Shown here piece after piece: positions 1 through 10,894 of a stretch of DNA of 62,972 nucleotides (position 1 is the first letter of the stretch; every line of letters starts with the position of its first letter). The notes under the pieces were generated by a model, which was given only the letters and a program-made list of their open reading frames with translations, ran no database searches and was not told the origin of the DNA. The translations under genes were made by a program, and so were the position numbers. This DNA comes from Pseudophaeobacter leonis (GTDB lineage Bacteria; Pseudomonadota; Alphaproteobacteria; Rhodobacterales; Rhodobacteraceae): the NCBI RefSeq assembly GCF_002087335.1, contig NZ_MWVJ01000116.1, positions 1 to 62,972 of the forward strand. The letters are read 5' to 3'.

Positions 1-387
1 GGGGATCAAAAACCCGTTCAACATCCCCGCAAGTATGCCCGCAACCAGTGCCACAACCATGCCAAGCAGGACAATCGGCACCCCGACCCCCATCGACGGC
101 AGCGCTGCATTCATCACCAGGATCATAAGGCCCGCAATAAAGGCCGCCATAGATCCAACAGACAGGTCGAGCCCACCTGCGGTAATAACAAAGGTCATAC
201 CAACAGCGATGATGCCGATAAAGGCAGACCGTGCCAGAACATTGGTGATATTGGCCGCGCCAAGAAAGTTCGGATTCATCAGGCCGCCGATGACAATCAG
301 CACAATCAGCGCCAATAGCGGCCCGAGCACGGCCATTGACGGCAGTTTGCGCGCAGTTTGGCCCGATGTGGTGGTGGTATCTGTCAT
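1..387 (-). CDS. ABC sugar transporter permease, RbsC/XylH family (N-terminal part, runs off the window)
   Basis: Inner-membrane permease of a ribose/xylose-type ABC importer; only the first 129 residues are present and the gene continues beyond base 1. Hydrophobic segments alternate from about residue 18 on, and the family hallmark TAGGLDLSVGS is visible near residue 70. The ATG at 387 lies 4 bases after the stop of the upstream ATPase gene, so the two are translationally close and belong to one minus-strand operon with the sugar isomerase genes. The periplasmic binding protein is not in the window. The sugar itself cannot be read from the permease; the neighbouring xylose isomerase makes a pentose plausible (inference). 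Confidence 0.9.
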   Translation of the reverse strand, partial: MTDTTTTSGQTARKLPSMAVLGPLLALIVLIVIGGLMNPNFLGAANITNVLARSAFIGIIAVGMTFVITAGGLDLSVGSMAAFIAGLMILVMNAALPSMGVGVPIVLLGMVVALVAGILAGMLNGFLIP

Positions 388-391
388 TTGC

Positions 392-1937
392 TCAGGCTCC
401 TGCCATCTCGGCGGTGGGGGGACGTGCCGTGGTGGCGCTAAGGCCCATGGACAGGCGCACGATGGCATCCTCTGTGATATCGCCTTGCGCCAGCTCGCCC
501 TCAATCTGCCCCTGCCGCATCACCAGAATGCGGTCAGCCAAGCCGATAAGTTCCGGCATCTCGGAGGAGATCATGATCACCGCGACCCCCTGTGCGGCAA
601 GGTCGCGTAAGAAGACATAGATCTGTTGCTTGGTCCCGATATCGATGCCACGTGTCGGCTCATCGACAACCAGAATGCGCGGCTCGGACAGCATGACCTT
701 TGCAAGGAGCAGCTTTTGCTGATTGCCTCCCGACAGGTTGCCGACCGTCACGTCGCGGCTGCCAGCCCGGATATCAAAGTCCTCAATTGCGCTGTCCAGC
801 GCCCGCTCTTCCGAGCGTTTGTCGATAAGCCAGGTGCCAAATTTAGATAGGGTCTGCAGGGTGAGGTTCTCGCGCATGCCCCAATTCAGCAGTAGCCCGC
901 GCAGTTTCCGGTCTTCTGTCAGATAGCACAGCCCACGTTTTTGCGCGTCCCCTGGCGTCTTGATCTGCAGGTTTTCGCCAAAGAGCAGGATCTGCTCTGC
1001 CAGTGCAGGGCGCAAACCGCATAAGCCCTCCATCAGCTCTGTGCGCCCCGATCCAACCATGCCGCCTAACCCCAGTATTTCACCAGCCTTCAGATCAAAC
1101 GAGGCCTCTCTGGCAAAGCCCGGAACAGACAGCCCCCGGACCGACAAAACAACACCAGCATCAGGTGCAATAGCCGTTTTGGCGGGGTAGAGATCAGAGA
1201 CATCACGCCCGACCATGGCCCTGGCCATCCGGTCTTCATCAATCTCCGAGGTGGGACCAGTGTGAACCACCCGCCCGTCGCGCATGATGCTCACGACATC
1301 GGAAATCTCGGCCACTTCGTCGAGCTTATGGGAGGTAAAAAGGATCGCTGTCCCCTGCTCTTTCAGCGCGCTCACTTGCGCCATCAAAACGGCTGTCTCG
1401 CGCGTGGTAAGTACGGCAGTGGGCTCGTCCATAATCAGCACCCGCGCATCGCGAGAGAGCGCCTTGGCGATCTCGACCATTTGTTTTTCGGAATTTGACA
1501 AAGACGACACCAGAGCATCCGGCGCCACAGCGCATTTCACCCGATCCAGAAAGCTGCGCGTCAGGCTGCGCATTTTGGATGTGTCCAGCAGTAGGCCGCA
1601 GCGCAACTCGCGGCCCAGAAAGATATTCTGCTCAACCGTCAACTGCTCTGCCAGGTTAAACTCCTGATGGATCATAACAATCCCAGCGGCCTCGCCGTCG
1701 TTAAAGGTCGGCGAAACGGGTCTCATGCCCATCAACAAACAGACGTCCGGAGCTGGCGGGTTGGTATCCGGCTAGTATTTTCATCGTCGTCGATTTACCG
1801 GCACCATTCTCGCCGATCAAAGCCTGCACCTCGCCGCGGCGCAACGTCAGATCGATATCGTGCAGCACCTCAATCCGGCCAAAGCTTTTGCTCACGCCAG
1901 AGAGGGAAAGGACAGCTTCAGACATGACTTCGGACAT
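392..1937 (-). pseudogene. ABC sugar transporter ATPase, RbsA/XylG family, one frameshift
   Basis: Cytoplasmic ATPase with two fused ABC domains that powers the adjacent permease. The first domain has Walker A GENGAGKST (residues about 42-50), a signature-like LSNSEKQ and Walker B VLIMDEPTA. The second has signature LSGGNQQ and Walker B ILVVDEPTRG, with the degenerate second P-loop (GSGRTE) usual in this family. The start is taken as the ATG at 1937, which overlaps the preceding stop by one base (TAATG). Reading is lost at about 1703-1705, where a run of three A on the plus strand (T in the gene) appears one base too long; removing it gives DLNDGEAAG and a normal 514-residue protein. Either a real frameshift or a base-call error. 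Confidence 0.85.
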
Positions 1938-3073
1938 TACAGTGTCACCCAAGCGGCGTCTTGTTGCGAGGACGTGACGCAGGCGTTGATAAATGCCATG
2001 CCAGCCATGCCAGCGGCGATGCCCGGCAATTGGCCCATGGCAGTTTCACGCGATGCACCGGACTGCCTGGCACGGATGGCGTCAGCCGCCTCGCTATAGA
2101 GAGTTGCGAAGCCTTCAAGATACCCTTCGGGGTGGCCGCCCGGGATGCGACTGACCGCGGCGGCGGCGGCATTGGCGCCAGATCCGCCGCGCGTGATCAG
2201 ACGTTTGCAGCCCCCTAATGGGGTAAACCACAGATAGTTTGGATCCTCCTGCGACCATTCCAACCCGCCCTTGCGGCCATAAATGCGCAGGCTTCAGAGC
2301 GTTCTCATTGCCCGGCGCAACCTGCGAGGACCACAGCATACCGCGCGCACCACCGCCAAACCGCAACAGCACATGGGCATTGTCGTCCAGTTGGCGGCCT
2401 GCGCCAAAGGCCTGCAAATCTGCTGCGAGGCTTTGCACCGACAAGCCACTGACAAAACAGGCCAGATTATGGGCATGCGTACCGATGTCACCCACCGAGC
2501 CACCGGCGCCAGAGCGGCTGGGATCGGTGCGCCATTCGGCCTGCTTCAGGCCCTCGTTTTCCATCGGTTCGGTCAACCAGTCCTGCGGGTATTCCACCTG
2601 AACCCCGCGAATATCGCCTAATTCGCCCGCCTCGATCATGGCGCGAGCCGCCGGATCATGGGATAGCCCGTGTAGTTGTGTGTCAGAACAAACAGCGCAT
2701 CAGTGGACGCAACCGCCTGCTGCATTTTCGCGGCATCCTCCATCGTCGAGGTCAGCGGCTTGTCGCAGATCACGTGAATGCCTCTGGCCAAAAACGCCTG
2801 CGCGGCGGCAAACTGCACGTGATTTGGCGTCACGATGCTGACAGCCTCGATACCATCCTCGCGACTGGCCTCGGCCTCGGCCATTTCAGTAAAACTGCCG
2901 TAGGAGCGCGCGATCCCCAGCGCCTCTGCACTGGCGGCGGATTTTTCTGGTGTTGAGGACAGCGCCCCCGCCACCAGCTCGAACCGATCATCAATACGGG
3001 AGGCGATGCGATGCACCCCGCCGCTAAAGGCGTCATTGCCACCACCCACCATGCCCAAACGAATACGTGCCAT
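1937..3073 (-). pseudogene. Gfo/Idh/MocA-family NAD(P)-dependent sugar dehydrogenase, two compensating frameshifts
   Basis: Probable cytoplasmic oxidoreductase acting on a sugar or cyclitol. The N-terminal Rossmann motif is GMVGGGNDAF and the family EKP-type motif appears as DKP (VICDKPLTS). The C-terminal alpha/beta domain follows in two further frames. About 2648 a G seems to be missing (a GGG read as GG in the gene), and at about 2290 a base seems to be added (CC for C). The two errors cancel, so the whole 1137-base region would read as one protein of normal length. Its ATG overlaps the stop of the preceding epimerase gene (ATGA at 3073). Sits between epimerase and transporter ATPase in the same operon, which fits one catabolic pathway. 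Confidence 0.82.
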
Positions 3074-4128
3074 CAGTCGATCCCCAGCATTTTGCGGTTT
3101 GCAGCCAGATCGGTGCCACCATCTGCAAAGTCATCAAAGGCACGTTCCGTGACCCGGATAATGTGGTCTTTGACGAACTGCGCGCCTTCGCGGGCGCCGT
3201 CCTCGGGGTTCTTGATGGCGCATTCCCATTCAACCACGGCCCAGCCGTCAAAATCATTTGCCGCCATCTTGGAAAAGATCGCGGCAAAATCGACCTGCCC
3301 ATCGCCCAATGAGCGGAAGCGACCGGCGCGATCGACCCAGGGCTGATAGCCCGAGTACACACCCTGCCGACCCGTCGGGTTGAACTCGGCATCCTTCACA
3401 TGGAACATGCGAATGCGGTCTTTGTAGATGTCGATATTGTCGAGATAGTCGAGGCACTGCAGCACATAGTGGGAGGGATCATACAGCATGCAGGCGCGGT
3501 CATGATTGCCAGTGCGCTCAAGGAACATCTCATAGGTCACGCCGTCATGGAGATCTTCGCCGGGGTGGATTTCGTAACAGACATCGACGCCGCAGTCTTC
3601 GGCGTGGTTGAGGATGGGCAGCCAGCGGGCGGCCAGCTCATCAAACGCCGTCTCCACCAATCCGGCAGGCCGCTGTGGCCATGGGTAGATATAGGGCCAG
3701 GCCAGCGCGCCCGAGAAGGTCGCATGCGCCCCAATGCCCATATGTTTAGAGGCCGTCAGCGCCATTTTCACCTGATCAACGGCCCATTGCTGGCGCGCTT
3801 CGGGATTGCCCTGAACTGAGGGTGCGGCAAAGCCATCAAAAGCCGTGTCATAGGCCGGGTGCACCGCGACCAGCTGACCCTGCAGGTGGGTAGACAGCTC
3901 CGTCACCGCAACGCCATTTTCCGCCGCCTTCCCTTTGAATTCATCGCAGTAGTCTTTGCTGTCTGCCGCCTTTGCGAGATCAATCAGTCGGTTGTCCCAG
4001 CTGGGAACCTGCACCCCTTTGTAGCCGCAATCCGCCGCCCATTTGGTGATGCTGTCCCAAGAATTGAAGGGAGCCTCATCACCTGCAAACTGCGCCAGAA
4101 ACAGCGCGGGACCTTTGATAGTTTTCAT
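3073..4128 (-). CDS. Sugar phosphate isomerase/epimerase, xylose-isomerase-like TIM barrel
   Basis: A 351-residue TIM-barrel protein of the AP endonuclease 2/xylose isomerase-like superfamily. Metal-ligand-type acidic and histidine residues are visible in CYEIHPGEDLHDG, LYDPSHYVLQCLDY and VVEWECAIKNPEDG, placed as expected at strand ends. It probably interconverts sugar or cyclitol epimers, using a divalent metal. It is followed with a four-base overlap by the Gfo/Idh/MocA dehydrogenase and preceded by xylose isomerase, a common pairing in sugar catabolic operons. No frameshift, unlike the next two genes. Substrate not deducible. Confidence 0.85.
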   Translation of the reverse strand: MKTIKGPALFLAQFAGDEAPFNSWDSITKWAADCGYKGVQVPSWDNRLIDLAKAADSKDYCDEFKGKAAENGVAVTELSTHLQGQLVAVHPAYDTAFDGFAAPSVQGNPEARQQWAVDQVKMALTASKHMGIGAHATFSGALAWPYIYPWPQRPAGLVETAFDELAARWLPILNHAEDCGVDVCYEIHPGEDLHDGVTYEMFLERTGNHDRACMLYDPSHYVLQCLDYLDNIDIYKDRIRMFHVKDAEFNPTGRQGVYSGYQPWVDRAGRFRSLGDGQVDFAAIFSKMAANDFDGWAVVEWECAIKNPEDGAREGAQFVKDHIIRVTERAFDDFADGGTDLAANRKMLGID

Positions 4129-4149
4129 GGTTTTCCTCCCTGGCCGCCT

Positions 4150-5445
4150 TCAGACGAAGCGGTTCACAACGTTTTCCGAGATTTCCTGACGGCCCGAGCG
4201 GGGCCGCGGATCAATGCCGTCCGCCTCAACCAAAGCGGCGATCGCCTCTAGATCAGAGGACAACAGCGCCTTGCTGCTGGCAGCGTTCCACCCTGCGTAA
4301 CGCTCATCTCGCATCGCCTCTAGCGTGCCATCTTGCAGCATTGCAGCGGCGGCCTTGAACCCTCGGGCACAGACATCCATCGCGCCCGCATGCGCCGCAA
4401 TCAGGTCCTCAGGATCAAGAGACTGGCGCCGCAGTTTTGCGTCAAAGTTGGTCCCACCGGTGGTGAATCCGCCGGCCTTGAGCACCTCATAGTAGGCCAG
4501 AGCAACCTCGGGGACATTGTTTGGGAACTGGTCCGTGTCCCAGCCGGATTGGTAATCATTGCGGTTCATATCAATGGATCCGAACAGGCCCAGTGAAGAT
4601 GCCAGAGCCAGCTCATGCTCAAAGGAATGGCCCGCCAGAATTGCGTGACCCTGCTCGATGTTCATCTGCACTTCGTCCTCCAGCCCGAACTCTCTTAAGA
4701 AGCCGTAGACGGTGGCGACGTCAAAATCGTATTGATGTTTGGAGGGTTCCTGCGGTTTGGGTTCCACCAGAATGGCGCCTCTAAACCCGATCTTATATTT
4801 GTACTCCACAGCCATCTGCAAAAACCGCCCCGCCTGCTGGCGTTCGCGTTTCAGGTCTGTGTTCAACAGGGTTTCATAGCCTTCGCGCCCGCCCCACAGC
4901 ACATAGTTTTCGCCGTCCAGTTTATGAGTGGCATCCATACACAGTTTGACCGTCGCTGCCGACCAGGCAAAGACATCTGGGTCGGGATTGGTTGCAGCGC
5001 CTGACATGAAGCGACGATGCGAAAACAGATTGGCCGTGCCCCACAAGAGTTTGGTTTTATGGCGCTCCATTTTTGCCGGGAAATAGTCGATGATCTCTTC
5101 GAAGTTCCGACGGCTTTCGGCAAATGTCGTCCCTTCGGGCCGGATGTCGGCATCGTGCCAGCAAAAATACGGCACCCCAAGCAGGTCAAACATCTCAAAG
5201 GCCACATCGGCCTTGAGCCTGGCCAGCTCCATTGTGTCGCCAAACCAAGGGCGCTCAAACGTCTGCCCGCCAAACAGGTCGCCACCGGGCCAGGCAAAAG
5301 AGTGCCAGTAGGCCACGGCAAACCGGAGATGCTCTTCCATCCGCTTACCCATGACAACCTCGTCAGGGTTGTAGTGCCGAAAGGCAGTGCCGGTCCTGCC
5401 GGGGTCAAATCGCAAAGGCTCGATGTTTTGAAAGAAATTGGTCAT
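4150..5445 (-). CDS. xylA: Xylose isomerase (class II)
   Basis: Converts D-xylose to D-xylulose in the cytoplasm. The 431-residue length matches class II enzymes. Recognisable motifs are the catalytic-His region [12 protein letters not shown], the metal-binding [22 protein letters not shown], and near the C-terminus [12 protein letters not shown] start at the ATG at 5445 ([11 protein letters not shown]), the usual N-terminus of the family; the open frame continues 34 codons upstream but that stretch does not look like protein and runs into the regulator gene. It lies 67 bases after the LacI-type gene on the same strand. A transporter ATPase and permease follow further down, so xylose or a similar pentose is the likely inducer and substrate. 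Confidence 0.95.
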   Translation of the reverse strand: MTNFFQNIEPLRFDPGRTGTAFRHYNPDEVVMGKRMEEHLRFAVAYWHSFAWPGGDLFGGQTFERPWFGDTMELARLKADVAFEMFDLLGVPYFCWHDADIRPEGTTFAESRRNFEEIIDYFPAKMERHKTKLLWGTANLFSHRRFMSGAATNPDPDVFAWSAATVKLCMDATHKLDGENYVLWGGREGYETLLNTDLKRERQQAGRFLQMAVEYKYKIGFRGAILVEPKPQEPSKHQYDFDVATVYGFLREFGLEDEVQMNIEQGHAILAGHSFEHELALASSLGLFGSIDMNRNDYQSGWDTDQFPNNVPEVALAYYEVLKAGGFTTGGTNFDAKLRRQSLDPEDLIAAHAGAMDVCARGFKAAAAMLQDGTLEAMRDERYAGWNAASSKALLSSDLEAIAALVEADGIDPRPRSGRQEISENVVNRFV

Positions 5446-5512
5446 CTGATTGCGTCTTTCGTTCTCAACTGAATTCCATCTCAACAGGCTTGGCTCGAAA
5501 CAGGCTTGGGTC

Positions 5513-6550
5513 TTAAGAGCGTTCGTTTGGCAGGTGGCCTCGGACATAAATCGCAGGAATTAATTCAGGCGTCGGCGGCGGTGGCAACTCGTCCACAACC
5601 GCCTGCAGCAGAGCCAACGCACGGTTCATCTCGATTTCAGGCCGCTGGTCGATGACAATGTCTATGACACCCTCTTCCAGGGCGGTTCGCACAACACTGG
5701 ACAAGTCATGCACGATGCAAAAAATCGATGCCGACAGGTCAAGAATACGCACAAGATCCACAACACCCTCGTTGCCGGCTCCGGTATTGTAGATTGCGGT
5801 GATATCGGCGTTTTGATCCAGCTGACTGCGCAGCTTGCTCCGCATCACAGCCGACTGGTCCTTGGTCTTGATGACATCCGAAATCTGGATATTTGGGAAA
5901 TCTGATTCCAGAACCTGACGAAACCCTGTCACGCGGTCAAAATGATCGCGCACATCCATTGCCCCCACAGTCACAACAACACATCCCGCAGCACCACGAT
6001 GTGCCATGCCAACCAGTCGGGCGGCGGTGCGCCCTGCTTTGACGTTGTCGATGCCGATATAGTGATCGCGACTGCCTTCCGGGCCATCCGACACCAGGGA
6101 AACAATATGCACGCCCTCGGCCCGCAGCGCGCCTAAAACACCACTCGCTCCGTCAGCCCCCTGGCCGACAAAGGCGATGCAATCGTATTTCTGCCCCAAA
6201 AGACCGGACAGAGCCTTTTCCAAAGCCCCCGCTTCAAAGGCCTCGAATTCAATGATATCACATGAGATCCGCGCAATTTTCAGATGTGGCTGCGACCTGT
6301 CGAGCTGCGCGTGCATTCTGCCAAAAAACGTGTGTGAGCGATGAGGCAAAACAAACGCCAGCCGGTGTGGGGAGTTCTTTGACAGCTTTGCCGCAGATAC
6401 ATTGCGAACGTAGCCCAACTGCTCCACCGCCCCCTTGACTTTAAGCACGGATTTCTCCGCGACATTGCCACGCCGGTTCACGACACGATCCGCTGTCGCA
6501 TAGCTTACGCCGGCCAGATGGGCGACGTCATGAAGTGTTGGATTTCTCAC
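5513..6550 (-). CDS. LacI-family transcriptional regulator
   Basis: A 345-residue repressor-type protein. Residues 1-50 hold the LacI helix-turn-helix and hinge ([21 protein letters not shown]), followed by a periplasmic-binding-protein-like effector domain that should bind the inducing sugar. It is the first gene of the minus-strand sugar operon and probably autoregulates it. The upstream 300 bases contain two inverted repeats that could be its operators. The ligand is inferred from context only. Confidence 0.92.
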   Translation of the reverse strand: MRNPTLHDVAHLAGVSYATADRVVNRRGNVAEKSVLKVKGAVEQLGYVRNVSAAKLSKNSPHRLAFVLPHRSHTFFGRMHAQLDRSQPHLKIARISCDIIEFEAFEAGALEKALSGLLGQKYDCIAFVGQGADGASGVLGALRAEGVHIVSLVSDGPEGSRDHYIGIDNVKAGRTAARLVGMAHRGAAGCVVVTVGAMDVRDHFDRVTGFRQVLESDFPNIQISDVIKTKDQSAVMRSKLRSQLDQNADITAIYNTGAGNEGVVDLVRILDLSASIFCIVHDLSSVVRTALEEGVIDIVIDQRPEIEMNRALALLQAVVDELPPPPTPELIPAIYVRGHLPNERS

Positions 6551-6605
6551 TACTTGCTCCCTAAGCCATGGTAGTTCACCGCTCGCCTGACTTTAGTATT
6601 CACAC

Positions 6606-6629
6606 AAAATGATATACGTCAATCATTTT
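6606..6629. promoter_or_regulatory. Inverted repeat upstream of the LacI-type gene
   Basis: AAAATGAT and ATCATTTT are separated by 8 bases, and one more flanking C/G pair extends the arms to nine bases. It lies about 55-80 bases upstream of the regulator start and could be an operator. No experimental consensus is used here. Confidence 0.4.
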
Positions 6630-6708
6630 GATCTGTCGAAAATCTCCATATTATTTCACTTTACAACAAGTACTTAAAGGATTGTGGGAATGCACTTCTA
6701 GATCTACT

Positions 6709-6725
6709 GATGATCGACGATCATC
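6709..6725. promoter_or_regulatory. Perfect 17-base palindrome upstream of the LacI-type gene
   Basis: GATGATCG-A-CGATCATC is a perfect inverted repeat around a central A, in the 312-base gap between the regulator and the TRAP transporter. LacI- or GntR-type regulators bind such sites. It is about 160 bases upstream of the LacI-type start. Confidence 0.4.
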
Positions 6726-6833
6726 TGTCTAGTTCGATTTATTGACGAACCACGAAAGCTCCGCGCGCCACTGATCAAAGCAAAGGAACCTCTATCCCCG
6801 GCCATTTACAGGACGATTTTGCAAAGCTTGGAG

Positions 6834-6852
6834 AACCCGGTTTGGCCGGGTT
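6834..6852 (-). terminator. Possible terminator hairpin after the TAXI TRAP operon
   Basis: AACCCGG and CCGGGTT pair around a five-base loop, directly downstream of the stop of the fused TRAP permease. No clear U-run follows on the minus strand, so it may only be a stabilising stem. Confidence 0.35.
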
Positions 6853-6862
6853 TGCTGCGGTG

Positions 6863-8655
6863 CTAAAAACCCAGCAAGGCCCCAAAGCAGGCGCCAACTC
6901 CAAGAGCAGATAACACCAGACGGCGGAGCCAACTGGTCTGCCCGATCAAAGCGTATGACAGGCACGACAGGCCAAATCCGACAAGGACAAAGGCAATCAA
7001 TGCGCCTGCTGTATCGGTTGAGACCTGGATCAAAGCAGGGTTTGCGATCATCGCCAGCGGAATGATGTAGAGCCCAAGGCCAAGCGTCATCGCCGTCAGC
7101 CCCACCTTTAGCCAGTTTTCACCGATCATGCCCGCCGCAATGAACACCGCGCCACAAACGGGCGGCGTGATTGTGGAGAGCAGCGCAAACCAGAACACAA
7201 ACAGATGTGCCTGCAAGGGCTCCAACTCCAGCGCAATCAATGCAGGACCCGCCACAGAGACGCAAATGACATAGGCGGCAGTGGTCGGCACTTCCATTCC
7301 CAGCAACAGACATGCCAGCGCCGTGAGCAGCAGTGCCGGCCAAAGCGCGCCCCCAGAGCCCGAGAGGATCACCGAGGTGATTTTGATCCCAAGTCCCGTG
7401 ATGCCAAGGACGCCAATGATGATCGACGCACAGATGATAAGGGCCGCGATCATAGCGACTTGCTGACCAATCGCGCAGAAAGCCTGCCCCAGGCGTTCGA
7501 ACCCCTGCGCCAAATTCATCCGTGGCGTGGCGTCAAAAAACAGCGCTGCGGCGCCTGCAAAAATGGCCAGAACAGCGGCATATTGCGGGGTAAACCCCAT
7601 CGCGAACATCGCGACCAGCAGCACCGAAAACGGTACCAGAAAAAAGCATGAGGTCACAAACACCATACGGGGCGCCGGGCGTTGATCTTCAGGCACAGCT
7701 TTTAGCTCAAACCGCTGGGCATAGGCATTGATGCCAACCCAGACAGTCAGAAAATAGAGGATCGCCGGCAGCAGCGCCGCCATCATGATCTGCGTGTACG
7801 GCACCCCTGTGAGCTCAACCATGACAAAGGCGCCCGCCCCCATCAGCGGCGGCATGATTTGCCCCCCCGATGAGGCCACGGCTTCAACCGCTGCGGCCAG
7901 ACGTTTGGGATAGCCAAGCCTAGTCATGGCCGGCAATGTGATCGCGCCCGTTGAGGCCACATTGCCCGAGGCCGAGCCAGAGATCGAGCCAAAGAGCGCG
8001 GATGACAGCACCGAGACTTTGGCAGCGCCGCCCGTCAAACGCCCCGCGGCAGCCGCAGCCACATTCATAAACCCCTGCCCGGCTTCACCGGCATTCAACA
8101 CCGCACCAAAGATCACAAAGATCGCGACAACCCCCACCGAAACGCCGGTGAGACTGCCCCAAAGCCCTCCTTCGGCAACGACAAGCGTGCCCAGAAAACT
8201 GCGCAAACGGGTGCCCGCATGGCCAAATTCGCTAGGAATATGCTGCCCTAACAGCCCGTATAAAAGCGCGCTCAGCGCCACCAGGGGCAGTGGCCAGCCA
8301 ATCATGCGGCGCGCACCCTCCATCGCGATCAGGAGCAGGGTGATGGCAAGAGCCACCTGAAACCCGCTTTCCAAAAACCCATATTGATTGCGCAGCATTT
8401 GGTGGTTGAGAGCGATCCAGATACAGCCTGCGACTCCTATGGCGGTGATCACCAAACCAGACCACCATCCGATTGGCGTTTTGGCAGAGTATAAAAACAC
8501 CCAGGGCAAAATCAGTGCCATGTGCAGCGGGCGCGCCACAAGGTTGGGCACCATCCATAAAAGATCAGCCCAATGTGAAACACGGCCGTTACGGCACCAA
8601 GCACGACCCACAGGCGCGCTGTCTTTGGCATAAAACTGGGAAGGATAGTTGTCAT
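6863..8655 (-). pseudogene. TRAP transporter fused permease (DctQM-like), TAXI type, one frameshift
   Basis: Fused small and large membrane subunits of a TAXI-type TRAP transporter, a sodium-driven importer of organic acids or related compounds. The body is almost wholly hydrophobic and carries the family stretch SSGGQIMPPLMGAGAF near the middle. The first 35 residues (MTTILPSFMPKTARLW...) are in another frame; at about 8555 a G of a GGG run seems to be missing, and restoring it joins FYG to MVPNL and gives 597 residues. An alternative in-frame start further down would lose the first TM helix. It follows the TAXI binding-protein gene in the same operon. Substrate unknown. Confidence 0.85.
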
Positions 8656-8704
8656 GGCATCAAAGCGCCCTGCCCGCGCAGCAAACGAGGGCAAGGCATG
8701 CACA

Positions 8705-9661
8705 TCACATATGGTCTGCGTTCAACGCCACGCCAATTTCCTTGTAGTAGCGAATGGCACCTGGATGGATCTGTGTGGTGATATTTCTCAGCATATCAAC
8801 GGAGACACCTGCCCACCACGGCGCATCCTTGGCCATGTTTTCGCGTGTTTCCCAGAAGGTTTTGGTCAGGGTATAGGCCGCGTCGTCGTCCATCTTCGTG
8901 GTCGAATAGGCAACAACCGGAAGCGAGGTTGTGGTGATATCGTTGGTTTGGCCAGTATAGGTGCCCGCCGGGATCGTCAGGCGCGTGCGCTTGGAGGTTT
9001 TGATCTGCTCATCATTCAGCGACAGGACCGTGACGCCAGTAGAGGCCGCAGCCTCGATCACATTGGGCGCCGGAAAGGAGCCTGCAGTCACGAAACCGTC
9101 AATCTGGCCATTTTTCAGCGCGTTCACCGCATTGGACAGCTCAGAATCCGCAATGGTGACTTTATCCTCAAGACCAAAAAGACCCAGATATTTCGCACCC
9201 TCGCGCGCCCCAAACGACCCACTGCCCAGCAAGATCGTCTTGCCTTCCATCTCAGCAAAGCTGGTCACGCCACTTTCAGCCGACATCACGAAATGCATGG
9301 TCAATGAGGGGATCGGGAACAGCGCGCGGATCTCGTCAAATACGGGGTCGCCCTTGCCCTCAAACATCGCCTTGCCGCCCTAGGCCAATCCAACAAGCGC
9401 AGGTGGTGTGGTGAAAACATAGTCACCGCCGCGTGCCCGCACCTCCATTACATTTTGCCCCGAGCCCTGGCTTTCCTCGACAGTTACAGAGATATCACCG
9501 CCTGTCCCGGCCTTCATGGCTTCGGCGATTTGTGCGGCCATCTGGAAATACGACGAACCCGCCTTGGCAGATTTATAGGTGACGCGCGTCTGGGCCGAGG
9601 CGCCAGTGGTCATCATCAAGGCAATAGCGGCAGCCGCGCCGACGGATTTCATAAATGTCAT
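8705..9661 (-). pseudogene. TAXI-family TRAP transporter solute receptor with in-frame stop
   Basis: Periplasmic receptor for the fused TRAP permease downstream. An N-terminal signal peptide is evident (MTFMKSVGAAAAIALMM... ending GASA), and TAXI-type sequence such as YKSAKAGSSYFQMA and TTPPALVGLA follows. The ATG at 9661 has a good ribosome site (GGGAGGG). Codon 94 is TAG (9380-9382); the frame is open on both sides, and a single C-to-T change from CAG would restore GLAQGGKAM. With that the protein is 318 residues, normal for TAXI receptors. So a nonsense mutation or a base-call error. Confidence 0.85.
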
Positions 9662-9925
9662 AGTTTGTCCCTCCCGATTCATTCAGTTTGAGAATTGTGG
9701 TTTACGCAAGCGAATGCAAGCGAGCGAATCCGGGTGCCTTCAGAACCCCATGTTTTTGTGCAGAACCAAAGGGATCCACAAAAGGCGACACCAAAAGTAT
9801 CCGGAAGTATTATCAAGCTATATCTGAGGCTTACCCCGCGCGCTTAACACCAGATCCCTGCCAGTATGACTGCCAAATGGCGGCGTAGAACAGAGAGAAA
9901 AACCGTGCTGCGGCACAGCAGGAAG

Positions 9926-10894
9926 TTACTGCGCGCGACGCGTCAACGCAGAGCGCAACAACACCTCATGCGCCGCCACCAAATCCTGCAGAATAAGCCC
10001 GTGAGATTTATACGCCGTGATTTCACCGGGCGAGACCCGCCCCGGATGACGGCGGCCAAGAACCTCGCCAATTTCCGTAACCGGATAGTCCGCAGGGATC
10101 GCCCCCGCCTCTTTTGCCTCCAGAATTTCCCCGGATTCGCGGCTGCTGCTCTCTTGTGAATCCGTGAACATCGTCACGCGGGCAACACCTGCGTCGTCCA
10201 GCTCGCGCGTGGCCGCAAGGCTGGCTCCCACCAGATTGATATGCTGCCCCGGCTCCAGCCAGTCGCCGCAAAAGAAGGCTGCCTTTGACGCGGTTGTCGT
10301 GTGGATGACATCAGCTCCGCGCACGGCCTGTTGCAGATCAGCCAAACCCACGACCTGTTTTGAACCGGCAGCAAGCCGCTGAACCATGGCTTCGGCCGCG
10401 TCAGTGCGGCGTGCCCAGACACGGATCATGGCCTGTGGGAAACAGGCGATGGAGCCTCGCACATGCCACTCTGCCTGCTCTCCTGCGCCGCAGACTGTGA
10501 TAATTTGCGGATCAATCCTGGCAAGGGTCTGTGTTGCCAGCAGTGACATAGCCGCGGTTCGCAATGCAGTGATCGCATCGGCGTCACAGATGGCAATTGG
10601 CCGCCCATCCTTGCTGTCAAACACCACAACAAAGCCCTGATGGCTGGACAGCCCCACCGCCGGCGCGCCGGGAAACAGGCTCAGGACCTTGGCGCCATGC
10701 AGCGCCGGGCGCTCCAGACTGCCATACATCAACCCCATGCGGCCCTGATCATTCACCGGCGCCGCAAATCGGGGAGGATGGCTGGCGGTCCTCTCGGACA
10801 CCGCAATCATTGCCGCGACAAGCGGATCCAACAGATCTGTGATCTCAACCGCAGCAAAAACATCTGCGGCGGAAAATACGGCGGGGCTGGTCAT
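9926..10894 (-). CDS. Ornithine cyclodeaminase / mu-crystallin family protein
   Basis: A 322-residue NAD(P)-dependent enzyme of the ornithine cyclodeaminase/mu-crystallin family. The Rossmann motif is visible as ITVCGAGEQAEWH near residue 135, and the family pattern ALRTAAMSLLA before it. Family members deaminate or reduce amino acids and imines (ornithine, alanine, ketimines). Its ATG overlaps the DctQ stop by four bases (ATGA), so it is translationally coupled to the TRAP transporter and probably acts on the imported compound or a product of it, with the amidase across the divergent regulator. Exact reaction not deducible. Confidence 0.88.
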   Translation of the reverse strand: MTSPAVFSAADVFAAVEITDLLDPLVAAMIAVSERTASHPPRFAAPVNDQGRMGLMYGSLERPALHGAKVLSLFPGAPAVGLSSHQGFVVVFDSKDGRPIAICDADAITALRTAAMSLLATQTLARIDPQIITVCGAGEQAEWHVRGSIACFPQAMIRVWARRTDAAEAMVQRLAAGSKQVVGLADLQQAVRGADVIHTTTASKAAFFCGDWLEPGQHINLVGASLAATRELDDAGVARVTMFTDSQESSSRESGEILEAKEAGAIPADYPVTEIGEVLGRRHPGRVSPGEITAYKSHGLILQDLVAAHEVLLRSALTRRAQ

